A stretch of DNA of 64,000 nt from UBA6022 sp032154105 (GTDB taxonomy: Bacteria; Patescibacteriota; Saccharimonadia; Saccharimonadales; Saccharimonadaceae), in NCBI GenBank assembly GCA_032154105.1, contig JALDYI010000004.1:1-64000 (forward strand), read 5' to 3'. The notes under the pieces were generated by a model that was not told where the DNA came from, did no database searches, and worked only from the letters and a program-made list of their open reading frames with translations. This document shows positions 15,666-23,986 of this stretch, one piece after another. Each line of letters starts with the position of its first letter. Position 1 is the first letter of the stretch. A program made the translations under genes and the position numbers.

Positions 15666-18470
15666 TTATTGTGTAATAAGAGGTATCGGATCTATGAAGT
15701 TACCTCGTGATCCTTGGCCGATCGATAGGTGTGCATGATCTCCTGTCGAACAGCCACTATTGCCAGTAAGCGCGATGAGGTCACCCGCCTTCACGACGTC
15801 ACCGGTTTTCTTTTTAAATTCACTGACGTGGGCATATATTGAAATATATGTTTGTCCGTTGACCTGACTGGTTACAACTACCTCGTTCTGCATACTTCCG
15901 ATTCTACTTGGTACAGTACACCACCCCTCGACGAGGATCTGTCCATTTGTCACTACACCATCACGGACGGCATAAAACGGCGATCCTGTACTGAGCGGAA
16001 AGTCGAGCCCGTTGTGAACACCGCCATATGCTGCACTATACCCAAATGGATGGCTAACATTCACGCCCTTATCAACAGGCCATGCCCAGCCTCCATCATT
16101 GACTCCGGCACCATTATTCTCGGTCGGCGTTCCGCTTCCTTCTGCTTCTTGGGTAACTTGCTCTGGCTCATCATCCATACCATCACTGATAGACTTATCG
16201 AGCAGGTAGACGCGGAAATTTTGGTATTTTAAATCCTGGTCGGAGCAAACCCTACCCTCTTTTACATCCTCGGCCACGCTCGTATCTTCTTCGCTAGCAC
16301 TACCGATTGGATCTTTTCGTTCACCAGTACAGTATTTAACATAATTTATAAAATCAGTACTCGTTGGGGCGCCGGTCTCTTCGCTTATATGCTTATTTAT
16401 GATCATATAATCAAGAACAGTATCGGTTTCCATGGCCAATTCGGCGTCTGTTAGTCCGAATCGCAAATTACAAAAGACATCAGGCGCCAGTTCCATTGAT
16501 TTATAAGTTTGATCATCGCAGCGCTCATATCGCTCCGGGTTGTAGGTGTCAGCTAAGGCTGAGGCTTTCATGGACGTAAGCGGTTGAGAAAAAATAGACC
16601 CAAGCCCACCGAGCACACTATTAGAGCTCGAAGTGATAGAGCTTACATTTCGAGCAAGTGAACCAACGAATGTATACTGGTTGTTGATATCAAATGGTGT
16701 AGCCTGGGCTTCATATTTTTCTATTGCAGCGATCTTATTCTCAGACTCTTGTCTCGCTGTTGTATAGCTTTTGATACCACTTTTCTTAAGCGGACTGAGG
16801 CCACGTGCTTGTGCTACGCCGCCAAGGATTGCAGCAGTACCGGCAAACATTGCATCGCCCGCTTCAACTCCCTTGGTGTTATCATCAACGACCGTACCCG
16901 CCAGTGTGTTCACTAGGACATCTTCGGCAATACCAAGTGCGATCCCAAGTGCTGCGCTTGCGCTAATGCTCAGGACCAATGAACTACCTCCAGATACGAC
17001 ACCTGCGAAAATACCAACCACTACACTTCCGATTCGAGTGAGCGGATTTTGTACAAATCCGCACGTAGTCTTAGGTGTGCTACCAAGACTGGAGATTGCT
17101 CCATTAACTCCGCTCAGTGCTCCAAGAAGTCCACCGGTTCCACCAATAGTATACTGTTGTGAGCGTGCGGTGAGTTTCGGAGCTTCGTTGTACGCTGCGA
17201 CTTTATAGCCGGGTGAATCAAAGGCGCTCTTTTTATAGAAGGGGTTTGGCGATTTGCTGCCGTCTGGATTTGTCAATTCTTTGTTCGTATCGGTGCTCGT
17301 ATAGGTGTTGCCGACAAATTCTACTTGTTCCGGAGTTGCCTTTCCTGCTTTTATCGCATCGGCAACCGAGAGGAAGGATACGGCAAATCGCGCGAGTTGG
17401 AGTGCGCGTATACCCTTGGAACCTGCCTCAATGGCAACGCTTGTACGCCAGACTGAGCATGATGTATCAACAGCTCCAAGAATACCCACTCCCTTTCCGG
17501 CGCCTGTGAGCGCTCCTGTCGTAGCTTTCACGCCTGTTTGCGCTACTTTATCTGCACTTTCTTTAAATGCACTGTCTACGTTACTGGCTTTTTCTCGAGC
17601 ATCTTTGTCGGTATCGTCATTTGCCTCAGTATTGATGGTAGTTTCCTGGAAGCCACTTTTTACAGTTTCGCGCAGTCGCTCTCTATTTTTCTCTTCGTCA
17701 CCATCGGTAAAAATCGGCTTTTTTGATAGCCCTTTTGAGCTAAAGAATTTTGTGGCTACATAATCAGTAAGCCCGGCAAACTTAGGATTGTATGCTTTAT
17801 TCAGCGCCGAAGCATGTGTAGTGCTTGAGCGCGCTTTATCGATGAATTTTCCTGGGTCGGTAAGTTTTTCGGCATCATCTGGAAAGGTGATGCTTTCAAT
17901 CTTATTGCGGCTAAAGAGTCCTGTTTTACAGGGTTGGCCGCCTTCGCATTTTACATCAAAGCTGGCGTCTTGGAATTTCTTAATTTGAGTACCAGACATA
18001 CTAGAAAACTTACATCGGATGTTTACTGCACCGCTGCATATACCGAAGGTCGACTTCATGGTTTTAAGCTTTGCTTTAAAGACGTGATACTGCCGTATGT
18101 CCATTGCAGCTAGCTGATCGTTAAGGTCTTTAGTGAGAATTTCTTTGAATTGAACAATGCCAATACCTGGCGAAAGAAGGAACGTGAGTCCGGCACCGCC
18201 ACCGAGTAGCACGCCAACAATAAGGGCCATCGGACCCTTTCTCCTAAGTAGAGAAGCTTTGCCAGTTATTTTTTGCTTTAAGCTGTTATCGCTTACTTTA
18301 GTTTCCCAGCCGCCTGCTGCTTCCTCGTCATCAATGATCTTGTTAAAGTCGCGGTCGTATGCACTTTGTTGTTCTAGATCATGAAAATACTGCGGATCAT
18401 ATGATCCGTTTCCCTGTTCGTAACCTCTGTCGATTTTTGACTTTTTGTCGTTATCTGTAAGTGTCGACAT
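15666..18470 (-). CDS. Large T4SS-associated membrane protein with C-terminal M23 peptidase
   Basis: 934 residues. A charged cytoplasmic N-terminus (about 1-80) precedes a membrane helix (ALIVGVLLGGGAGLTFLL). A long extracytoplasmic alpha-helical part follows, with a second Gly/Ala/Ser-rich hydrophobic region near 480-530 and many Cys. The last 150 residues are an M23/LytM domain: HPFGYSAAYGGVHNGLDF (metal-ligand H and D) and DHAHLSIG (catalytic HxH). It probably cuts cross-bridges at the secretion site. A TGCTATAAT -10 at 18482-18490 lies 11 bases upstream of the ATG. It reads with the PEGA and lysozyme genes. Confidence 0.82.
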   Translation of the reverse strand: MSTLTDNDKKSKIDRGYEQGNGSYDPQYFHDLEQQSAYDRDFNKIIDDEEAAGGWETKVSDNSLKQKITGKASLLRRKGPMALIVGVLLGGGAGLTFLLSPGIGIVQFKEILTKDLNDQLAAMDIRQYHVFKAKLKTMKSTFGICSGAVNIRCKFSSMSGTQIKKFQDASFDVKCEGGQPCKTGLFSRNKIESITFPDDAEKLTDPGKFIDKARSSTTHASALNKAYNPKFAGLTDYVATKFFSSKGLSKKPIFTDGDEEKNRERLRETVKSGFQETTINTEANDDTDKDAREKASNVDSAFKESADKVAQTGVKATTGALTGAGKGVGILGAVDTSCSVWRTSVAIEAGSKGIRALQLARFAVSFLSVADAIKAGKATPEQVEFVGNTYTSTDTNKELTNPDGSKSPNPFYKKSAFDSPGYKVAAYNEAPKLTARSQQYTIGGTGGLLGALSGVNGAISSLGSTPKTTCGFVQNPLTRIGSVVVGIFAGVVSGGSSLVLSISASAALGIALGIAEDVLVNTLAGTVVDDNTKGVEAGDAMFAGTAAILGGVAQARGLSPLKKSGIKSYTTARQESENKIAAIEKYEAQATPFDINNQYTFVGSLARNVSSITSSSNSVLGGLGSIFSQPLTSMKASALADTYNPERYERCDDQTYKSMELAPDVFCNLRFGLTDAELAMETDTVLDYMIINKHISEETGAPTSTDFINYVKYCTGERKDPIGSASEEDTSVAEDVKEGRVCSDQDLKYQNFRVYLLDKSISDGMDDEPEQVTQEAEGSGTPTENNGAGVNDGGWAWPVDKGVNVSHPFGYSAAYGGVHNGLDFPLSTGSPFYAVRDGVVTNGQILVEGWCTVPSRIGSMQNEVVVTSQVNGQTYISIYAHVSEFKKKTGDVVKAGDLIALTGNSGCSTGDHAHLSIGQGSRGNFIDPIPLITQ

Positions 18471-18559
18471 AACTACTGCTTATTATAGCACTTGCAGTCG
18501 AGCGAAAAGGATACGAAAGTTTTCTTTTGCGAGACTATAATACACTACGTTCCTATACG

Positions 18560-20440
18560 CTAGAAAGTTCCATTTGGATTGGCATAGCCACCAGTATTCA
18601 CCTGTGCTGCCTGTTGAGGTGCTGGTGCACTTGGCTGAGGGTTGGTTGTGATGAGCTGCTGCTCGGTTTGGCTACCAACGATTTGAATGTGAACATGGTT
18701 CTGGCCAGCGAAAAACAGACCTTGTCCCACCGGGAAGTTGGCAAGACGTTTTTTCTCCTCCTCGGTCAGCTTGAATACATCCGAAAGTACATCAACCGCA
18801 CTTGAAGATTGCTTCAAAAGAAGTTGCATTGAAGAGTTAGCAACGATTGCGCGACCCATCTTGCTTCCCATGAAGTCTTCGACGTCCTGGGTAATAGTCG
18901 TAAGGCCAAGGAAATATTTACGCGCGCGTTTTGCGAGGCTAAACAGGAAGTTCGCGGAGTCGTCATACTTCATTAGTTGCCATGCCTCATCGACGATGAG
19001 CATGCGCTTTCGTTGATCGGTGCGAACAATATTCCAGATATGTGAGAGTACGATGTACATCGCAACTGGACGAAGCTCGTCCTCAAGGTCGCGGATATTG
19101 AAGACAACCATATGGTTGTTGATATCGATGTTACTCTGTTGAGAGAAGATGCCGGCGAATGTACCGGTTGTGTATTTGCGAAGACGCTGTGCTAGCTGCG
19201 GCCCAGTGCCACCCATATGGAGTAAAGTGTCATAGAGGTCGCTAATGGTTGGCGGTAGTGAGTTGTGTGTCAGTGGGTCACTCGTGATACCGGCACGGGC
19301 ATAGGTATCGATGAGCGCCTGGTCGAGATCGGCCTCTTCAGCTGGGGTGAGCGCCGACATGGCGACGCCGTTGGCAGCGATTTGTGAACCACCAAGCATG
19401 AGGCGAAAAAGTCCATGAAGTGTGACGAGGTTGGCGCGCAGTGCATCATCGGCTTCGTCACTATCGATCACACGCGGTAGATCGAACGGATTAATGCGCG
19501 TGTCGGCATTGAGACTAAGGCGTACATAACTACCGCCAACAGCATCAGATAGCTTCTGGTATTCGTTTTCAGGGTCGATAATAATCACGTCGCTCCCGAC
19601 CATCATCGAGCGCAGGGCTTCGAGCTTCACCGTAAACGACTTACCTGCACCAGATTTTGCAAAGACGATCATATTGGCGTTTTCAAGTGAGAAACGATCA
19701 AAGATAACAAGGCCATTATTGTGCATATTAATACCATATAGCACGCCTTTGCCATCTGTAAGGTCGGCGCTCGTGAATGGGAAGCTGGTGCTGATTGCGC
19801 CGGTATTCATGTTGCGGCGGATTTGCAGCTGGTCGGTCATCTGAGGTACGGTGCTATTAAGGCCCTGCTCTTGTTGACTACTGGCGACCTTACTAAAGAT
19901 AAGCTGTTGGCCAAAAATAGTCTCGATTTTGTGTTGGACGAAGTTAAGTTCGTCGAGGCTGTCGGCGTAGAGGGTGACGTACAAGCCATAGCGGAAGAAG
20001 CGCTCGGCACCAACCTGTAGTTGGTCACGAAGCTCCTCAGCATCTTGAATAGCAGCTTCTAGGCCTGGGTCGCGGGTTTTTCCCTTTTCACTGTTGATCG
20101 ACATACTGGCTTCGAGTTGCGTTACCTTCTTGCGCAGGTTATTAAGCACAACTTGGCTCTCGACCGGATAAATAAACATACTGATATCGAGCACTTCATC
20201 GATGTTAATAATCGAACTCAGCCAGCCGGTGTAAATTTGGCGTGGGTACCCGTATACATACAATGTTCGTCCGTATTTTGTACCGAGACGGAAATGTGAT
20301 GAATGAATTTCGAGGCTACTTGGAGCGATAAGGTCACGTAGTGTGTTGATGCCTGTAAGAAACGCCTGTTCTACTTCGGCTTGCTCGCGTGCTCGTTGTT
20401 GGGCGGCGATATCAATCGGATCAAGTTTTTTCTTGGCCAT
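18560..20440 (-). CDS. virB4: VirB4-like T4SS ATPase
   Basis: 626 residues. The N-terminal third resembles the CagE/TrbE/VirB4 domain. Walker A is FAKSGAGKSFTVK (about residue 263) and Walker B MLIVDEAWQLM (about 483), followed by FLGLTTITQDVEDFMGSKMGRAIVANSSMQ typical of VirB4/TraC. It powers substrate or pilin movement at the inner membrane. A Pro/Gln-rich tail ends the protein. Its ATG overlaps the stop of the TraC-like gene by one base (TAATG), so the two products are made together. Confidence 0.92.
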   Translation of the reverse strand: MAKKKLDPIDIAAQQRAREQAEVEQAFLTGINTLRDLIAPSSLEIHSSHFRLGTKYGRTLYVYGYPRQIYTGWLSSIINIDEVLDISMFIYPVESQVVLNNLRKKVTQLEASMSINSEKGKTRDPGLEAAIQDAEELRDQLQVGAERFFRYGLYVTLYADSLDELNFVQHKIETIFGQQLIFSKVASSQQEQGLNSTVPQMTDQLQIRRNMNTGAISTSFPFTSADLTDGKGVLYGINMHNNGLVIFDRFSLENANMIVFAKSGAGKSFTVKLEALRSMMVGSDVIIIDPENEYQKLSDAVGGSYVRLSLNADTRINPFDLPRVIDSDEADDALRANLVTLHGLFRLMLGGSQIAANGVAMSALTPAEEADLDQALIDTYARAGITSDPLTHNSLPPTISDLYDTLLHMGGTGPQLAQRLRKYTTGTFAGIFSQQSNIDINNHMVVFNIRDLEDELRPVAMYIVLSHIWNIVRTDQRKRMLIVDEAWQLMKYDDSANFLFSLAKRARKYFLGLTTITQDVEDFMGSKMGRAIVANSSMQLLLKQSSSAVDVLSDVFKLTEEEKKRLANFPVGQGLFFAGQNHVHIQIVGSQTEQQLITTNPQPSAPAPQQAAQVNTGGYANPNGTF

Positions 20441-21255
20441 TACAGTGCTCCTCCTGAGAGATTTGGCCGCGGTGCCTCACCCTGTCCTTTTTTGACGAAT
20501 GTGGTTGTTGCATTATCGAAGTCACCAAGCGGCTCGCGCACGGCCGTGTCGGGGTTGTATACATTGTAATAGAGCTCACCAAGCTCTTTAGTGGTCAGCT
20601 GGACGCTTTTGACACCGAGCTGGAACAGGCCACTCATAACAGAATCGACGCGGTTTTTTATCTCATCTTTTGATTTTTCGTAGGTGACCTGATCGATTTT
20701 TGTCACAGCTTGGCCGGGCTTGGCAAAGATTTTACCAAAGAAACCCTTACCCGCTTCGACGAGATTTGCCGCATCACCACCTGGAAAATACGGTACGACA
20801 ATAAAGAAGCTCTTGTCCATGATATTGGCTTCCTGAGAGAGGACATCGATAAAGTTGATGTAATCATCCATTAGAACGTTTAGTAGCATATTGTCTTGGG
20901 CTTTTCGGATATTCACCAGACGGTCAATATAGGGGCCGATATCGACGCGCTGCGAGCGAATGAAGATCTGAATCGGAAAGTAAAGCGAGTTCAAGAAGTT
21001 TTGATAACTAAACTCAACGCCTTCGCGTTCGCGGCTACTCATGAGGTCAAAATTGATCGATTGGCAAGCGACGACGGCCCTGAAGCTCCCATCGCTCATA
21101 ACGGCCATACCGTCACGGATCTCCGAGATAAGCAGGCTGTTTTGCGTTGTGTTCGTATTGCGCTGGGCGGGTGCAGGAGCAGTAGCGCCACTTCCTTGTG
21201 GAGCTGGACCAGCTGCTGGGGGCATTTGATTGTTTGGCGGCACTTCTCTTCCCAC
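20440..21255 (-). CDS. TraC-like domain protein coupled to VirB4
   Basis: 271 residues. After a Pro/Ala/Gln-rich leader (about 1-38) comes a soluble domain (ISEIRDGMAVMSDGSFRAVV, FIRSQRVDIGPYIDRL, FFIVVPYFPGG), the pattern of TraC-like proteins found between PrgI and VirB4 in Gram-positive and Patescibacteria T4SS. It has no Walker motif. It likely acts as an extra N-terminal partner of the VirB4 ATPase. The gene lies between PrgI (23-base gap) and virB4 (one-base overlap). Family naming is by synteny and resemblance. Confidence 0.75.
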   Translation of the reverse strand: MGREVPPNNQMPPAAGPAPQGSGATAPAPAQRNTNTTQNSLLISEIRDGMAVMSDGSFRAVVACQSINFDLMSSREREGVEFSYQNFLNSLYFPIQIFIRSQRVDIGPYIDRLVNIRKAQDNMLLNVLMDDYINFIDVLSQEANIMDKSFFIVVPYFPGGDAANLVEAGKGFFGKIFAKPGQAVTKIDQVTYEKSKDEIKNRVDSVMSGLFQLGVKSVQLTTKELGELYYNVYNPDTAVREPLGDFDNATTTFVKKGQGEAPRPNLSGGAL

Positions 21256-21278
21256 TCTTTCCTAGATTACGCTGTCGA

Positions 21279-22292
21279 TTAGCGAAGCGAGATAACGACC
21301 TCATCTTCAGAAAGCTCTTTCTCTTTCTGCTTGATGCGATTTGCCTCCCGGGCTATTGTCTCAATCGACAAGTCGTGTTGATTTGCAAGGTTTATTATAT
21401 CAGGTGATATAGGCTTGACGCTAGTGCTTGGCGTGGGCGGTGTAGCAGGTGGTGTTGTGGCCGGTGGCTGTTGCTTTACGGGCTGCTGCGCTAGTGGTTG
21501 AATGACCGTTTGGCGAATATCAGCCGGGTACGGATTGAAATGGACAGATGTGTCATCGGCAGCTACTTGTGGTGCCTGTGGCGCTGGCATTGGGACGAAC
21601 GTATCCTCTGTTGGTGCTGTAACTGGTGTTTGAGATAGGAATGTGTCGTAAGGATTGGTGAGCTGCGGAGCTGTCGGAGTGACTGCTGGCTCGACTGGCG
21701 CTTGATGCATTCGATTGATCATTTCTTGTCGACGCCTATTATCGGCTTCGTCGATCATGTGGTCGATATTTTGTGAAACAGGCGCATTGTTATCGAGAAT
21801 GTCTTCGGTTTGCTGAGCGGCATAGTAGGCATCGACATTCATTGGGCTATTTGGCGTCGGCGCACTTACGCCGCGAACTGACCAGCCTTGGCTGTCTACA
21901 ACATTCGCAAGGTATGACAGACGCCTGGCGGCTTCTCCTTGTGATAAGTCTTTTGTACGCTGTACCTCGACTACTTTCGGGACGGTGATTTCGATCAGTG
22001 ACGTAAGACCGTCGGGCTTCCAGAGGCGGCGTCGAGGTTTGAGATAGAATGATACGATTGCCGCCATGTATATTTCCATCGGCTGGTCTTTTCGAAGTGG
22101 TAGCGCGAGGGCGCCAAATAGCAAAATAATCGGTAGCGGAATGACAACAAGTGGCAGAAAGAGCTGTCCTAGTCCCCAAGCTGCGGCAATCGAGAGTGCC
22201 ACGATGATCAGATAGACAAACTGGCGAAAGCTAAATGGCCCGATGAGTTTGTCATCCGCCTCGACATCCTGTGGTACTTTGTAAACCGCCAT
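21279..22292 (-). CDS. PrgI family T4SS membrane protein (VirB3-like)
   Basis: 337 residues from the ATG at 22292. The longer open frame would add 34 residues, but MAVYKVPQDVEADDKLIGPF is the normal PrgI start and a TATACT -10 lies 10 bases upstream. Two membrane helices (about 27-45 and 48-67) are followed by a short conserved region (FYLKPRRRLWKPDG). A long Pro/Thr/Gln-rich cytoplasmic tail of about 200 residues ends the protein. PrgI-like proteins occupy the VirB3 position, docking VirB4 to the membrane. First gene of the left T4SS operon. Confidence 0.85.
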   Translation of the reverse strand: MAVYKVPQDVEADDKLIGPFSFRQFVYLIIVALSIAAAWGLGQLFLPLVVIPLPIILLFGALALPLRKDQPMEIYMAAIVSFYLKPRRRLWKPDGLTSLIEITVPKVVEVQRTKDLSQGEAARRLSYLANVVDSQGWSVRGVSAPTPNSPMNVDAYYAAQQTEDILDNNAPVSQNIDHMIDEADNRRRQEMINRMHQAPVEPAVTPTAPQLTNPYDTFLSQTPVTAPTEDTFVPMPAPQAPQVAADDTSVHFNPYPADIRQTVIQPLAQQPVKQQPPATTPPATPPTPSTSVKPISPDIINLANQHDLSIETIAREANRIKQKEKELSEDEVVISLR

Positions 22293-22536
22293 ACTGCTTA
22301 CGAGTATACCGTGATACATAAGAACTAACAACAGACGTACAAACCACGTCATCATATTGACAAAATTGGTATTATAATATATAATTAACAACATGTTTAA
22401 GGTTGAGTAATCTACTTCGCCTTAGACGCTCTTTGAAAATGATATTCTCTTTATTTATGTAAAGATGAGTATCTTAAGAGCGCAGAAAAGGTGAAGTAAC
22501 TCACAAGGAATCCGATTTCGAAAGGAGGTGGTCTTT

Positions 22537-23793
22537 TTGACCACCAATTCTAACCCCCGTCCAGGACAAGAGGTTGTCGTTGCACGTGAGAATGCTCCTG
22601 AGCAGTCTCACTTCGCACGGGCAACCATGGAAAAGGCGGCAGAGATGGCGAAGCGCTTCGCGTTTCCTGTCTTCGTCGCCGTCGCCGGACTTATCGTCTG
22701 GTTTGCACTGTTCGTTACAGGCATGGCATCTGGTGAGATGGGAGCATTTACCTATCCTACCGCTGTCGCCACGATTGTAGGGATCTACAACGCCGTCATT
22801 ATGGCGTACCCTGCCTTCCTAGCTATTCGGAAGCGAGACCAGCTGTTCGGTCTTCGGCTCGGTATTATTGCCGCGTCGATCATCATCATCTTCTTCTTCC
22901 CGATCGGCCTTCGCATCATGGCTTCAATGGGCATTGCCCAGGCGTTGTGGGGTCTCAAGATCCTCGGTGTCGTGGCAATCGCTCTGCACGGCTACGCAGC
23001 AATACTCCTGACCCACTACAAGGCAGCCGACCCGGAGGTTCAAGAAACTCTTGACTCGCCGGTTGATTTGTCGGATCAGATCAAAGCTGCTCATGCGGAG
23101 CAGGTTGCGGCAGCTAAAAAGGCTGCCATAGCTACGGCTCGAAAAGACAACCTCGCAGAGGTCGTCAATACAGCCAGCGAGAAGCGCCTTCGCAGCACCG
23201 AAGTATTTGAGGCTGCAAAGGCAACTCTTGAGGAGCAGCCAGCTACGATCGACCGCAACGCCAAGAAGACGGAGCTTGAGGATGTCACAAAGGCAATCTC
23301 GAAGCTCAAGTCTGAGGTCGAGAAGCTTCAGAGGGAGGTCGACACCCAGAAAAATGCTACCTTGAAGAAGATGGCCACCGACAAGCTGGCTGTCAAGGAG
23401 GCAGAACTCGGGACTCTTAACGGAGAGGCTGAAGTCCTCGAGGAGCAGCTTGCTGAACTCGAGGAAGCTGTCCGAAACCTTCCCGAAATGGATGACTTCA
23501 ACGAGGCGAAAGCCTCGCAGGAGGAATCCTCGAAGGAGGAGAAGGACGCACAGGATGACCTCGAAGTGGCCACCAAGAAGTCCAAGGAGCGGGATCTGGA
23601 GTCTGCCGATGCAAGCTCTGTCCTAAACGGCCTCAAGGATGATCAGGCTGAATCGGACAACCTGCAAAAGGAGGCCAACCAGGCCGTCAAGAGCACGTGG
23701 CGCGACGTTGCCATATGGCCGGTCGTTACACTGCTCGGCGCCTGCTTCCTCTACGCCGCTTGGTACGGCTGGGTGATTCTCGAAGTCAAGTAA
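22537..23793 (+). CDS. Coiled-coil membrane protein, compositionally atypical
   Basis: 418 residues from the TTG at 22537, chosen because the strong ribosome-binding site AAAGGAGGTGG (22521-22531) is spaced correctly for it; an in-frame GTG at 22528 lies inside that site. Four membrane helices (about 38-165) precede an Ala/Glu/Lys-rich coiled coil (about 185-385) and a final helix (WPVVTLLGACFLYAAWYGWV). Family not recognised. Codons are mostly C/G-ending (AAG, GAG, CTC, GTC), unlike both neighbours, suggesting acquisition or unusually strong expression. It lies between divergent T4SS operons and has its own terminator. Confidence 0.75.
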   Translation: MTTNSNPRPGQEVVVARENAPEQSHFARATMEKAAEMAKRFAFPVFVAVAGLIVWFALFVTGMASGEMGAFTYPTAVATIVGIYNAVIMAYPAFLAIRKRDQLFGLRLGIIAASIIIIFFFPIGLRIMASMGIAQALWGLKILGVVAIALHGYAAILLTHYKAADPEVQETLDSPVDLSDQIKAAHAEQVAAAKKAAIATARKDNLAEVVNTASEKRLRSTEVFEAAKATLEEQPATIDRNAKKTELEDVTKAISKLKSEVEKLQREVDTQKNATLKKMATDKLAVKEAELGTLNGEAEVLEEQLAELEEAVRNLPEMDDFNEAKASQEESSKEEKDAQDDLEVATKKSKERDLESADASSVLNGLKDDQAESDNLQKEANQAVKSTWRDVAIWPVVTLLGACFLYAAWYGWVILEVK

Positions 23794-23800
23794 CCAACCT

Positions 23801-23836
23801 GAGTAGGTGGCGACCGTTTTTGGTCGCCACTTACTC
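23801..23836 (+). terminator. Strong terminator-like hairpin after the coiled-coil gene
   Basis: 15-bp stem (23801-23815 with 23822-23836, one G-T pair) and a six-base loop. No long T tract follows, so it may act partly as an mRNA stabiliser. Confidence 0.65.
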
Positions 23837-23948
23837 CCTACTCTCACCTTTTCTGCAACAATCACCATCTTGGTGTAACGTACGGAAATTACCTAATAAT
23901 AAGGTGTTTTATATACGCTACAACAAGTCTAAAAAACACACGAAAACA

Positions 23949-23977
23949 TTGACAATAGTGTCTTAAAATGCTAAAAT
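23949..23977 (+). promoter_or_regulatory. Consensus promoter of first virB6-like gene
   Basis: TTGACA (23949-23954), 17-base spacer, extended -10 TGCTAAAAT ending at 23977. The ATG at 23987 is 9 bases further, so the message would be nearly leaderless; no Shine-Dalgarno sequence is present. Confidence 0.75.
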
Positions 23978-23986
23978 TATGATGTT

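Larger units (their letters stand above)
22482..23856. repeat. 12-bp inverted repeats flanking an atypical gene
   Basis: GCAGAAAAGGTG at 22482-22493 and its exact reverse complement CACCTTTTCTGC at 23845-23856 bracket the coiled-coil membrane gene and its terminator. No target-site duplication or transposase is seen. Confidence 0.45.

Noticed and set aside
16771..17763. Overlapping plus-strand open frames inside the M23 membrane protein gene
   Set aside because: Low-complexity translations (Ser/Pro/Thr-rich) opposite a coherent reading frame; shadows.
18560..21255. A VirB4 split by frameshift into two genes
   Set aside because: The 626-residue protein already contains the VirB4 N-terminal region and ATPase. 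The upstream gene has its own low-complexity leader and looks like a separate TraC-like partner, coupled by TAATG.
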